From: Jackrogersella multiformis
Lineage: Eukaryota > Ascomycota > Sordariomycetes > Xylariales > Hypoxylaceae
DNA: 64,000 nucleotides
Direction of reading: 5' to 3'
Assembly: GCA_902806575.1 (NCBI GenBank)
Contig: CADCXD010000001.1
Location: 2,976,001-3,040,000, forward strand
Under the pieces are notes generated by a model. The model was not told the DNA's origin. It saw nothing but the letters and a program-made list of their open reading frames with translations, and did no database searches. Position numbers and translations under genes: made by a program. Of the stretch, positions 11,017 to 22,573 are shown piece by piece (positions within the stretch are counted from its first letter, which is position 1; each line of letters opens with the position of its first letter).

Positions 11017-11578
11017 CTATTTCTTGAAGACGCCGAAGATCTTGTGCTTGAGCTTGTCGGCGAGGCCCTGGTTGGGCTTGGCGGCGGACGGGGGCGGGGT
11101 GTCGGCGACCTTGGCGGGCTGCTTGGCCTCCTCCTTCTGCTGGTCCTGGGCCGAGAGGTGCACGTTGGCGGCGCCGCCGCGGCCCACGTGGAAGCTGGCG
11201 CCGTCGGTGGACGGCCGCGTGGCCTCCTCGGGCACGATCTCCTTGTCCGCGCGCACCGGCGCTGGCGGCTGCTCCGCGTCGGCGATGTTGGCTGCTCCTG
11301 TTCGGGCGCGTAGGCATCACGTGTCAGTAATGTTGGCGGAAAAGTCGAGGCAGACCGAGACTAGACTACGCGACCGAGTGGATGGTGGGGGGTGGTGGTT
11401 TAGGCAGTGGGCAGTGAGAGGGACTAAGGGACTTGCCTCCTCGGCCGGTGCTAAAGGCGCCGTCGCCGTGGCTGCCTTCGGGGCCCTCCCGCACGATCTC
11501 GCCGTCGACGTACTTGGTGTCGTCGGGGTTTATGTTGCCGGCGCCACCTCGTCCGTGGGATACTTCAGGCGTCGTCAT
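11017..11578 (-). CDS. DUF3602 (Par32-like) glycine-rich protein, GC-AG intron
   Basis: Two exons (11578-11437 and 11297-11017) encode 140 aa. The protein carries repeated HGRGGAGNI-type motifs: SHGRGGAGNI near the N-terminus, STGRGGAANI across the splice and HVGRGGAANV later. It ends with a basic amphipathic tail (LADKLKHKIFGVFKK). This repeat defines the DUF3602 family. Yeast Par32, a member, is phosphorylated downstream of TORC1 and inhibits ammonium transporters. That role is not shown here. The intron starts with GCAAGT rather than GT and ends CAG, with a CTGAC branch site. Phase 1 on both sides regenerates the GRGGAAN motif, so the GC donor is well supported. The coding sequence is markedly GC-rich against its surroundings. 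Confidence 0.85.
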
Positions 11579-11640
11579 GGTAGATGACCTGCGATAAGTA
11601 GGGATCTCTCAGTCATGCAATTCAGGATTGGGATGTTGCT

Positions 11641-11661
11641 TGTGTGTGTGTGTGTGTGTGT
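11641..11661. repeat. (TG)n microsatellite
   Basis: About ten uninterrupted TG units lie just upstream of the DUF3602 gene start, in its promoter or leader. Confidence 0.9.
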
Positions 11662-13056
11662 TGTGGTAGTGCGAAGCGAACTAAGGCTTTCCTTCAAAGA
11701 TGATGAACCGAACCGGGCGCACCTTTTCCCCCCCTTCTTCTTTTGTTTACTACAGAGTGAATGGAAACCCTAACCCATTGCGCCCTCTCATCACAAATCA
11801 TATATGAAGTATTAGGCAGGTAGTTGAGGGATATACAGGTAGGTATAATGACCGACTTAATATGCTCAATGGATTGTGTTGAGGAATTACATACCTATAG
11901 TATATTATGTTTATTTAGGTAGGTATTTGTTGAAGTTGGGGCAGTAAATAATTAGGAAGGACGTCAGGGAGGTGTAGGTGCATGCGATTGGGACAAAATG
12001 AGATTTAGATGAGATGCGATTTTGATAGCCGCAACTTCTCCGATTCTCCCTTCTTCCACCTTCCACCTTCCTTCTTCTTCAGCTCCTTCTCCGTTCCACA
12101 TTCCAACTTTTCCTTTATATCCCTTACCCATGTTACGTCCTATCAATGCTAACATCCCACGTACCTTCCCGTCCAGGTCCACACTCTAGTAGGTAGCCTA
12201 CCCAGGTACCTAGATAGATGCCAGCTACTATATGGTATCGTATCAGCATCATGAGCTCCCAGCCACCATTACATCGGAATCTGAAGGCTGCTGCATCAGC
12301 CAATGATATTCCGATAAAAACTTCGCACAGGCTTCTAGAACAACTTTTGCAATATACCTAGGTAGATAGCGAGGCAACAGCAGCCAATTGTTCCTATTTG
12401 CCCTCTCCGGTCAGCAATTCAGCCGTACCTGGCTGCCTGGTCTGATGGTGTTTCCAGCTAAGAAGCAGAATTCCTCTTTATCAGTTACCTGACGTAATTC
12501 TAGCTTCTCATCCGGCGATAAGATGACAAGTTGTTATTGGTTGATCGTTGACCTCGCAGGGATCGTTAATGAGTGCCAAGATAAATAGTGCTCCATCAGC
12601 TCGGCGAACTTGGACCGATCCATATGTGGGCTGATGGGACCTCGGGATGATAGCTTCACAAACCTTGAAGGACCCTTGAAGGAGGTCCAAGCTTCTAACC
12701 GGAGCTTGTGTGGGGCTCTCATATCTTCCCTTTAAAACATCTGAACATGACAACCACAACCACTTAACCTAGTATTCCTTGCTATTTCTTGCTGCTTCTA
12801 AGTACATATATTATACAAATGGGGGAAATCAATGAAAAGACCATATATTTTATGGCTCTCAATTTATTGCCTGCCTTGTATCGAGATGCTGCCCGACGAC
12901 GAGATGTATGACTTAATACACGACTGTCCTCGATGTGTCGAATAGAAAATTATTACATTTATCTGTCCCTCTCCGAAACATCCCCATACGCGATATTTCT
13001 ATCACATCGAGGCTGATCTCCGGAGACGTTAAGAGTTATTTCTCTCGTAGATATCT

Positions 13057-13081
13057 CAAGGCCAAGGCCAAGGCCAAGGCC
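13057..13081. repeat. Short tandem repeat, CAAGGC unit x4
   Basis: Four perfect 6-bp units plus one base. A frame through it would read Lys-Ala repeats, but there is no other sign of a gene here. Confidence 0.9.
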
Positions 13082-16000
13082 TATCGACTAGACACTTCCA
13101 CCTGGATATGTTGCGTAAGCAGTTGAGAGCACGAGTAGGTTCCGGATTCTAAGGTCTTAATGCGAAGATTAAGTTTACTCGACCGCGCCTCGTTGATCGA
13201 CTCTATAATTTTTTCGGTATAAACGAACATAACGACCCATGATCCATTCTTTGGCAACCCAATCGTTGGTACCTGACCAATCTTTGCGTTTGTCAGATGG
13301 CGTTGGTGGCGGTGTTACCTCGCGCCTTCGGTCTTCTTTATGCGACTAACTTAGCACCCTTATAGGCAAATTTAACGTAGAAGGAATCCTGTGATGTGTT
13401 ATCCTCGCGCCTATCCAGATATTGAAAGTACCGGGAATGACGATGCCAAAGATTGCCACTGTTATTTCTGATTCATGACCTGATGGATTTTCATCAGCCT
13501 TCACGAGACAGATTGGCGCAAACTAGAACGGCTAGCTATTCGTCACAACTACCCAACGTCAGCATCATTTTCGAGTCTCTGTTGGCCCCTTCATATTCAG
13601 CGTAGCATTAAATAGAGCGAATCTCATTGGTCGATCTTATAATATGCGAGTCATCATATGTGGGAGAATGCCGTTATCCATTGTGGCGTACTCTTTTGCC
13701 AAATTCGGAGACGGTCGTCTTATGTTAGTTTAAGTGGATGCCATCTGACTATGTACGCGATAATATTTAGTGTCTTGAGGTGCTACTTACCTATGTAGGT
13801 GCCTAGGTAGTGATCATTTGACAACTTCTGACGAGCTACCTACCTATGTACCTGTATACCTATACCAAGAACATAAGCCTTATGACTGCCATATTTGAGT
13901 AAATGTAGGTACGCTTCTGTAATTTACATACCTTAGTGATTTCAAAGAATGTGTCTCATGATACTAAATATGTCTTCGATGTTTGTGCCTAGACTCGGAG
14001 TTCCACAAAGTTGAAGCCATGTGGCGGTTCGAGAACCACAGCGCGATACATCTGCAAAGTGCCGGAGGCTCAGCGAGTAATTCTCCTTAAAATGTAAAAT
14101 TCCGTATTTGAAAATATTCACGGTGGGAAAAAAATCCTCTTGGTCCTAGAGTGCCATGATCATGCAGCCCCTAATGCCTAGATCCTTGAGGATATCTTCT
14201 CTGATCATATGAGGCTTAAGAACCGGGATTATAACGGTCAATGTTATGTCCCGAAAAGGTGTATGACGAGGCCCTTATTTTATTTATTTTAGGAACGGTT
14301 GCTGGTATGTATATCTACTTCGTGAACAGCTGGGTAACCACAATATCACATTGTATACCAGGTAGGTAGGTACCTAGAAGTATGTTTGCATTTTAAGTAT
14401 TAATTAGATATGGGGGGAGGGGGGGGCTGTAACGCCCAGTCAAGAAACCTGACGCTACTTAGAACTTGAAATGATAGAGCGCTAAGATAGGTGTATGGCA
14501 CGAGCACCGAGAAAAAGCCAATAAATTCATGGTTTAATCCGATTCGACTCCCTAGGAAGGCAGGTAGATACTAGTTATGCGGAGTTAGGGGGTCATATGA
14601 GATTCCGTCCGTCTATTTGTCCGATGAGTCTAGGTTAGCGGGCATGTATCCTTAGTGTCGGTAAGCAAGAAAAATATAGAAGCGGTCCGCATCACAGCGC
14701 TTAAAGCCCAACGCGAGATTGGCACGCGGTGTTAAGTTGGAGCAAAGTCGTAGCAAGCTTACCCCAATCAGATCTTCGCATCTATAATAACGGTTCGGTT
14801 GGGTATCGACCTCAAGAGCTGGCATGTGTTCCGGTCTAAGAAGCTTTAGGTATAACAAAGGCAGTCCTGGTCGGTATTAGATCGTATTGGGAATCCCGGT
14901 TCAACTCATCTCACCCCAAGGTCGATTCCCCCCCCCCCATACCCCATTCCCCGCGATATCAGCCAATACGAGTGCCGGGGCTAGGTGAGATCCTAGTGCT
15001 AGGCTATGACATACCCCCCCGGGACCCCAGACCCGCCTTGACCGCTCCGTAAGTCGTGTGGGGAAAAGGGACGTGACGTGGGGTCGTCTTTGTTTTCTTC
15101 GGATGCATTAGGATCCAACCTGTTTAACATGTCATTACTTTTTCTTTACCTCTACCATCTACCCACCTGCCCACTACCTAACTCTCTATATTCGCAATTC
15201 CTGTTTTACGAGATATTGTACAAGTCTATATTCTTAACGGAATTACCGGAAAGCATCATTCAAGGATATGGATGTAAGAAGCGTAACACGTGGCGCGACG
15301 AGTCGACGACTAATATGTCGAAAAGATCTTCAGGGGAAATTACAAGATTAGGTCGTAGCCAGGCAGACGGCTAAGGCCAGCATCCATCCATGGATCTCTA
15401 ATTTCTTTCCTATGCAGAAGGCAAACTTGGAATCCAATTATTGGCAACAAAAAAAAGGAACTAGCATCTATGATTTCTTTATTTCCCCCCTTTGAAAGAA
15501 ATTATTCCCTGCTGCGTGACTCCATCACGGGTGGACGCGCCAAGGGCCCGAACGGCCGCTGAGGGGAAGCTGCAATGCTGCAGCAGGAACGCATGCGCAT
15601 CTTTTGGAGAAGGCGCATTGTATGCTATGGACTGGATGCCATACCTTAGGTAGGTAGACCTAATGCCATACGACCCCAGGATGCTACCTACGTACCTACC
15701 TGGCATATCAATACCTAGGTAGCTACCTTGCACGCGCCGACATTGAAGAAAGAACGTTGCTGCATATATATATTTTCCGTCATGGGGAATCCGCGGTTTC
15801 GTCTTTGTACTTCTTTGGAAGGTTAGTCCTTCTATCCGATGGAAAAGAAGAAGTACATAATATAATTTTTGTTTGTGTGTGGATCTGCGCGTTCATGTAG
15901 CATTCTTTTGTTTTTTTTATACTGCGCTACTGAAAAAGTACATTCCCTCCAATATCGCGGTTAAGTCGACAAGTATTTTATTATATATGAGTTCCCACCC

Positions 16001-16105
16001 GTCTTCTTGAAGACCTAAAATAGTCTTTCTTGGCTAGCATAATAATCGCTTTCTTGTATATCCCTTCCTTGGATCGCCTATGTTATCTTGAGCACTTATA
16101 CATAG

Positions 16106-18511
16106 ATGGCTGCCTCGATTATAGCGAAGGCGTTCACCGCCTCGCTCCTGGTCACAACCAGTCTTGCGCTGCCTCACGACTCACCTAGATGGAATTCTTT
16201 TCAAAGCAGAGATAACTCTGACCGTAAGCTTCTTCGTTGATCCAGTGTAAAGTCTAAGCTCATATATGGCTAGTCATACAGCCAGTATACCAGTCTCTCC
16301 CCCTTGGTTCGATTAAACCGCGGGGATGGTTCAGAGACCAACTGCAGCTAGAGGCAAACGGGCTGGCGGGTAACCTGTACAATTTTTACCGCTTTGTTCA
16401 TGACTCTAAATGGATTGGTGGCTCAACCGAGTATTCTGTTCTTAATGAAGCCTCGCCATATTGGTTTAATAGTATTGTGCCTCTTGCTTTCGGATTGGAT
16501 GATTCGAGACTTAAGGATCAAATTTATGCATACATGGATTATGTCCTTGATCACCAGCAGGACGACGGTTGGCTTGGACCTGAGATAGATCCGAACACGC
16601 GAGGCTTATGGGCTCGTTGCTATTTCTTGGTAGGGTTGATGGTATGTCCTATCTGCACTAGTCTATTGACAATCGCTCTGAGCGTGTCCTATGAATCGTT
16701 TGGCTGATTTTTGCAGCAATACGCTCAAGCGGATCCTTCACAAACGGACAGAATTGTAGATGCCATGCATCGATATATTCCAATCGCCAACAGCATGTTG
16801 AAAGATGGCTTCGCGGGTCTCATAGAGAAAGAGGGCCAGGATTATGACGGGGATGGGTTCGGCGCCATGAGAGCTCATGAGATGCACATTCCACTGCAGT
16901 GGTTATACGAGAACCACCCCCGAAATAACTCGCAACTAATTTGGGAAACCATGGAGCTCATGATCGAAGGTAGTGTGGCAGCCTCCAGCGACTGGAGAAC
17001 GTTTTGGGTGAAAGGAGTATACCCAGAGGTTACATACACTCCCAGAAATGAGGCCTATAAGGATCTTTTCAACCATGGTGTCAACATGGCAGAAGGTATA
17101 GCTTGAATGAAACATTGACGCTTGAGAAAGAACTTATTTATTGACGCAATTAGGTCTACGATACCCTCTTGCGATATACCGGATGAGCCACGATGAGGCG
17201 CTGAGGACGCAGACCCGAACGGCGGTAGATCTATTAGCACAATATCACAAGTCTTTAGCCGGAACGATTATCGGGGATGAATTCGTCACAGACCTCAACC
17301 CGATCAGGGGCGCAGAATTATGTACTGCTGCAGAAATGACCTTCTCCATGGCCTACATCCATCAGTACCTTGGCGATAACGATTTAGCAGACTGGACAGA
17401 GCAAGTTGCATTCAACGCTTTTCCAGGATCCATCTTCCCGGATTGGTGGTCACATCAATATGTGCAACAAGAGAACCAAGTAAGTTGGCAATTCTAAGTT
17501 CTTATTGAATAAACTAACCATAATTTAAAAGCCTTGGTCACGTAATCTATCAGTTTCTCCTGGGATGTGGGTGAATGTTGGATCCCATGGCAACGTATTT
17601 GGCTTGGAACCTAACTACGTCAGTTATGCCTACCTACCTAGGTATAGTTTACCGTCCTGAGTAATCGCTAAATAACTTAATAGCCTTGCTGTACCGTTAA
17701 TCACGGTCAGGCATATCCAAAATTCCTCGCAAATTCCTTCACATTGACCGAGGACGGAGGAATCGCTCACATTCTGCTTATCCCTGGAAGCGTCACTACT
17801 TCGTTAAAAAATAACAAAGTGACCATCCAGGCTGATACTAACTATCCTTTTGGAATGAACTTAAAATACACAATTACATCGGCATCTGATTTTACGTTCT
17901 ATGTTCGAATTCCGGGGTGGGCGGATCCGTCAAGCACTATCATAGGACCGAACGGAAAACCCAGCCAGGTTTCCCCCTCAGATAAGGGGCTTCAGAAAGT
18001 AGAGGTTGGGAGGGGTCTTAGTTTTGTGACCGTCAACCTCAAGACCGAACCGCGCGTAGTTACAAGGGCAAACAACACCGCCGCGATCTATTACGGGCCG
18101 TTGTTATACTCTCTCCACATCGATTCTAAAGTGTCGAATGTCCAGCCAGTTGCGTTCGGCGGCGATGAAATACCGATCGCAAGCACTACGCTTCACACGC
18201 ATGACCACATCATTGAGCCTACGAGTTTATGGAATGTCGCCATCGATCCATCACAGATCAGGGTGGCGCAAGCCGATGTGTTAACCTTATCGAATCCCAT
18301 ATGGGACCTCAACGCGCCGCCTCTTGAGCTTCGCGTAGCGGCCGTCGAGATAGACTGGCCCACTGAGTACGACTCTGCGGCAGATCCGCCTCTTGAGCCG
18401 AAGATCACCGGCAAGCCTTTTAGCGCGCGCTTCGTGCCGTTCGGAAGTGCCAAGATACATATGGCGCATCTACCCGTCGTTGAAATGGCTAAGGTGGACT
18501 TGTCGAATTGA
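16106..18511 (+). CDS. Secreted beta-L-arabinofuranosidase, GH127/DUF1680 type
   Basis: Six exons (16106-16223, 16286-16641, 16717-17095, 17154-17479, 17532-17618, 17684-18511) give 697 aa. The first exon supplies a signal peptide (MAASIIAKAFTASLLVTTSLALP). The body matches the DUF1680 barrel: SLPLGSIKPRGWFRDQLQ, WFNSIVPLAFGLDD, GAELCTAAEMTFSMAYIHQYLGD, and the signature NYPCCTVNHGQAYPKF. The Cys pair C424-C425 in CCTVNHGQ corresponds to the zinc-binding and nucleophile cysteines known for bacterial GH127 enzymes. It is followed by a beta-sandwich tail. The fourth intron joins NY to PCCTVNHG, which fixes it. The intron at 17619-17683 contains the dispersed TACCTAGG motif. The exon 2 acceptor has a competing AG four bases upstream, which breaks the frame. 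Substrate in this organism is not known. Confidence 0.92.
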
Positions 18512-19202
18512 TAGACCTGTCGTGTAGATAGATGGATAAATGAGATGGATACCACTGGGCGCATAGATGAATGGGTATGGTAGAGCATACGAGTTTTAGA
18601 ATGCTATTCTTGTATTCACTAGGATAAGCATAAATTAACATGACCTTCTTTTACTGCTGACTGAGTACCTGCGTGGTGTCTGTGAGAGTATGTCCCTTCT
18701 TTCGAGAGAGTGATTTAATACGCGCTTACTGTCAGGGGGTAATTTGGCTTAAGAAAAGGTCCACTACGTTGAGAGGTGAGAGTTCAGATGTGTGCTACTT
18801 TATTGGTAAATGCGCAAATAGGGGGGTTTAAAGTTTGTTTAGCCTTGCTCTAAGATCGAAAAGGGGTTCATGTATATCATGGGCATTGGACAACATGCGA
18901 ACAAAAACCTTGAATATAGATATAGAGCGGACAACCTGCATTAGTATGACAACATTAAATCAACTACTACTACTTCCACCTCTATCAATACCTACCAGGT
19001 AGGTACCATAGCCATTCCAAGTTAAAAGGTACCTAGTACTACACCAATTCCAATCCAACCAAGTAATATCAAGAAATCAATCTGAGCACACACCTCCTAT
19101 CCAGCTCCGCAGCCACGGCATCGAAAAGCCGAGTCGAGTCGAGTCACTCCATCAGCCGACGATGTCTGGATAGTCTTCTTCACAAGCAGCGCAGCAGGCT
19201 GC
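18512..19202. other. Convergent 3' flanks
   Basis: Spacer between the GH127-type gene and the six-cysteine secreted protein, whose ends face each other. AT-rich, with TACCAGGTAGGTACC at about 18990-19010. No gene supported. Confidence 0.5.
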
Positions 19203-20050
19203 TTATTCCTGATTGTCGTCGTCCTGCTGCTCCTCGCCATCCTCCGCCGCAGGGCCGATCTCGGGAACGCGGATGGGGGGGTGGTCGAGGTCGTCGCCGT
19301 CGCGGTAGTTGTGGCGGCTGTAGCGCTTCTTCCAGCGGCGGATGTCGATGTCGCCGCCGGAGGTGGGGGAGCAGTAGGTGTCGATCTCGCGCATGGCCTC
19401 GACGAGCTCGGCGCGGCAGGTGGGGTTGCGGCCGCCGGTGGTGCAGGCGCTGACGACGGCGCCGCCCCAGAGCATCGACTTGCAGCTGTGCTTCGGGAGC
19501 CAGCCCTGGTCCGGCCCCGTCTCGATCCAGTCCAGGAACTTGGCGAACGCCCGCAGGTAGTCCGACCGGTTGATCTTGCGCGCCCGGCAGAACGTCCCCC
19601 GCGTCGGGAACTGCGGCACGCACAGCCCCTGCGGCTCCCGCCGCGCCGAGACCGTGTTGTTGTGCTCGTCCAGCTCGTCGAACCCCGTCGACGTGACGTT
19701 GTACGGGTCCCGCACCGCGTTCTCCCAGTCCATCTTCTCATTGATGAAGGGGATTGTGTACACTAGGGAGGGGCAGTGAGTTAGTGTTTTCTATGAGGAA
19801 TTACGTAGGTGAGGCTTTTCTCCATGTAAGGAATTTTTAGTAAGGGTCGAGGGCGAGGGATAGGGATAGGGATAGGGTTAGGGATAGGGTTGAATTGGAG
19901 GTTAGGGCGATGGGGGCGAATAAAAGGGGGGATCTGAGGATTGCTGAGTGTTAGCGGAGTAGTCGACTTACTGCCATTGGGTAGGTACGGGAACGGCTTG
20001 GCGGCTTGGGCGGCGCCGACAAGGCCTAGAAGAGCGGTTGCGAACTTCAT
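19203..20050 (-). CDS. Small secreted six-cysteine protein, function unknown
   Basis: Two exons (20050-19972, 19762-19203) encode 212 aa. A clear signal peptide (MKFATALLGLVGAAQAAKPFP) is followed by a domain with six cysteines (LCVPQF, FCRARK, SCKSML, SACTTGG, PTCRAE, TYCSPT) that could form three disulfides. N-glycosylation sites are NVTSTG, NNTVSA and NRSDYL. The C-terminus is very acidic (AEDGEEQQDDDNQE). I do not recognise the family. Secretion, size and cysteine number fit an effector-like or wall-associated protein, but nothing proves it. The second exon is strongly GC-rich (third positions almost all G or C) compared with the flanks. The 209-nt intron contains the telomere-like tract listed next. 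Confidence 0.75.
19857..19891. repeat. GGGATA/GGGTTA telomere-like tract inside an intron
   Basis: Consecutive GGGATA units with one GGGTTA and a partial final unit lie within the intron of the six-cysteine secreted protein gene. The units differ by one base from the canonical TTAGGG telomere repeat. Confidence 0.7.
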
Positions 20051-20577
20051 TTTGGATATTCTTTAAGCCTTGTTCTATTGGTGTTACTTTAGGGGGTGAT
20101 GTTGATAGTGCTTGGTGACAAGAATAGATCTAAGGAGAGGGAGAGGGGGCTATTTGTACTTGTGAGTCTACGTTAGGATCGCCAATCTACGTGATTTCTC
20201 TAGGGTCTACTGCTGAGGATGACTGAGAACTACGTTGCTCGGATACAATTTTGTAACTATCATATTGGACTAGTTATTGGATATTATGTCACACGGTGAT
20301 GGTCTACGTTAACTCAATGACCTGGGATTAGGTTGGGTTAAGACTCTAAGATTACTATTGAACTCTATCCGTCGATATCACCGACGCACCTGTCGCCGAT
20401 ATGTCAGAAATAGGCATGAGATGTTCATCTATCCATGCTTTCCACGAAAGAGTTTTGACATACGCCCACGCCTTTAACACCTGACCTATTTCCCCCGCGC
20501 GCGATACGATCAGATTATAGCTCTTGAATCCGACCACAAGAAACTATCTATTGATGTGGTAAGGACGGAACTGAGAG
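20051..20577. other. Promoter of the six-cysteine protein gene and 3' flank of the SprT-like gene
   Basis: An AG-rich leader precedes the secreted protein start. An open minus-strand frame at 20355-20537 has no ATG and no recognisable domain, so I do not call a gene. Confidence 0.45.
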
Positions 20578-21732
20578 TTATTCTTGTAGTTCGTCTGTGC
20601 TAGCTGACTCGTGATCGCTATCCGTATAGTTAGAGCCCGCCTCTGATTCATCGCCACTCTCTTCCTCCTTAACCTCATCACTAGAATGTTGTGTCCCCGT
20701 CTCATTCCCTACGCCTCCTCCGTGTCGACTTAGACGACCTTCTTCCAATCGCTTCATCTTCAGCGTAATCTGTCGGAGATAATCCTCCGTCTGGATCTGT
20801 CTGTCTTTAAATCGGGACTCGACGACCACGTTCATGCCATCATTGCTGAAGTGAATGAGATACTGTGAAGCCCCTAGTGAGCGAATGTTGTTGAATGCTC
20901 TCTTTTCAGATATATCCAGTAACTCGACGGCTTGCTTGGCTCGGATTCTAGAGGAATTGCTGATGGAAGATCCCGGACAGTCATCAGCAAGTACCGCCTC
21001 CAAGTCCTTGTCGCCACCATCTGTACCCCATCTCCGTATCTCGGTTAAGATGAGGCGATGGAGCATTAAGAACACAGGTCCGTGTCCATCATGCTCGACG
21101 CCTACCGTGTTAAAAGCATCATACTTACACCTGAAGCAGTTGCATACAAAGGCCTGGAGGTACGCGTGCACCATCTCATGCATGAGTTGACCCACGATAT
21201 CACCAAGCTCATACAGCTTACCATCGGAGCCTATATTGATATCGATCCGGACGTGTTCACTGCCACGTGCCTTGCGTAGGTATGTCTCGCCTTCGATCCT
21301 GTCGTCGATCCCTATAGGATCGTTTCCGACGAGGTCGAGGCCGCTTCTAATTGAGACATGCTTTCCAAGAAGTTTAAAGAAGAAGAACCCATCGAGCTGG
21401 TCGAGGAAATGCCGCACGTCGTTGTTGAAGCTTGTTAATGAAGCGTTCGCGCTTATCTTATTTCCGTAGGCCTGCTTCCGCTCCTTGAAACTGCGTATAA
21501 ACTCATTACGTGCTTCAATCTGTCGCTCGCTTAGTTCGGCGTTCGATCTATCGTAAAATGCAATGACAGTGTAGTTGAGAAGTGTACGGGCTGTGTATGC
21601 GTTTCTGTAGAGGACTACATTCTGGTAATTCCCGAAAGGGGCATATTTGGAAGTGGAATGGTGAGTTATATTTCTACCGTTTTCATCTCTCATAGGATAG
21701 GAAGAGAGGTTTGTTGAAGTAGAAGTAGACAT
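20578..21732 (-). CDS. SprT-like zinc metalloprotease domain protein
   Basis: A single uninterrupted 384-aa gene. The core SprT features are at about residues 160-230: VRIDINIGSDGKLYELGDIV, the catalytic metal motif HEMVH (H185, E186, H189), and a downstream EHDGHGPVF that supplies the third metal ligand (H214 or H217). Between them is a Cys pair region (CNCFRC), possibly an extra metal site. The C-terminal 60 residues are highly acidic and serine-rich. Known SprT-family proteases (Spartan, Wss1) degrade proteins crosslinked to DNA. Many fungi carry numerous lineage-specific SprT-like paralogues of unknown role, and this looks like one of those, since no PIP, UBZ or SHP motif is evident. No signal peptide. 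Confidence 0.85.
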   Translation of the reverse strand: MSTSTSTNLSSYPMRDENGRNITHHSTSKYAPFGNYQNVVLYRNAYTARTLLNYTVIAFYDRSNAELSERQIEARNEFIRSFKERKQAYGNKISANASLTSFNNDVRHFLDQLDGFFFFKLLGKHVSIRSGLDLVGNDPIGIDDRIEGETYLRKARGSEHVRIDINIGSDGKLYELGDIVGQLMHEMVHAYLQAFVCNCFRCKYDAFNTVGVEHDGHGPVFLMLHRLILTEIRRWGTDGGDKDLEAVLADDCPGSSISNSSRIRAKQAVELLDISEKRAFNNIRSLGASQYLIHFSNDGMNVVVESRFKDRQIQTEDYLRQITLKMKRLEEGRLSRHGGGVGNETGTQHSSDEVKEEESGDESEAGSNYTDSDHESASTDELQE

Positions 21733-22573
21733 GATGTATGCTATCGAATATAGAATGGATTGTAGCGTGATAGCAGAATTTAGAAGCGAGTCTTGTTGAT
21801 GTGTGAATAGTTACCTAGGTAGGTAGGTATCTGGGGGTAGTTTTTGATGACTGGTGTGTTAATTCATTTGGGATTTCTGGGCTCATATTTATATTTGATC
21901 TGTAGGAAAACACGACATTCTGATTCTTTGTACTTGAGAGATTATATTATAATCTAACTGGATACTTCGAGAATTCCGAATCTTGAAGTTCTGCGTCGAA
22001 CTTCGGGGATAATCCACCATCCTCGGTCGAGTCAGTCTGTAGAACCGGCGATAATGTTCTTATATCGCTATAATATTGACGTATAAAGGGTTGTTTCGGG
22101 CCAAGTTCTGGAATAGCAATATGCTCAGTTGCCTTGAAGAATGTTGTAGAAATACGAAGTGCTGTGCTAATTTGTGGTTGCAGCTTCACAGCTGAATACG
22201 CCATCATAGTACACAACGAAACATGAAACTAGGAAGCTAGGATATTACTCTTAGTAGGCAATGCCTTATCTACTCAATTTCGATTCAACGATGGCCTTAT
22301 ACCATCTGAGACCACTAGGGAAGGCATCTATTATAGCTAAGTGCCCGAAGAATAAGACTTCATCTTTGCCATCACATTCGAGATCGACCTTAACTCCCAT
22401 TCAAATTCAAATATGTTATCATTACTGTGTGGATAGACTAAACTCTCGTCATAATTACTAAGATCTATTTTTGGTTACGATTACTCCGCAGACTGAAGTG
22501 CCCCTTGACCAGTTGCCGCAATATAAATATAGCCGTAGCCTGAGCACTCAAAGCTAAACCCAAGGTTCTGAGA
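21733..22573. other. Intergenic: SprT-like promoter and tricalbin 3' flank
   Basis: Contains a CCTAGGTAGGTAGGTA cluster at about 21812-21828. An 86-codon minus-strand frame (ATG near 22207, stop 21947) is possible but matches nothing I know and is not called. Confidence 0.45.

Larger units (their letters stand above)
11579..16105. other. 4.5-kb gene-poor spacer with simple repeats
   Basis: I see no gene I can support. It holds a (TG)n tract at 11641-11661, a sixfold-phased CAAGGC repeat at 13057-13081, and clusters of the TAGGTAGGTA/TACCTAGG motif (11810-11930, 12185-12215, 13780-13870, 14359-14380, 15636-15725). Several open frames of 60-100 codons exist on both strands but lack start context, splice partners or recognisable motifs. 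Confidence 0.5.

Noticed and set aside
19281..19766. 161-codon plus-strand frame opposite the six-cysteine protein
   Set aside because: Low-complexity Val/Ala/Arg-rich shadow of a GC-rich antisense exon.
21947..22207. 86-codon minus-strand frame with ATG upstream of the SprT-like gene
   Set aside because: No recognisable motif, no splice or promoter context, and similar frames occur by chance in AT-rich spacers.
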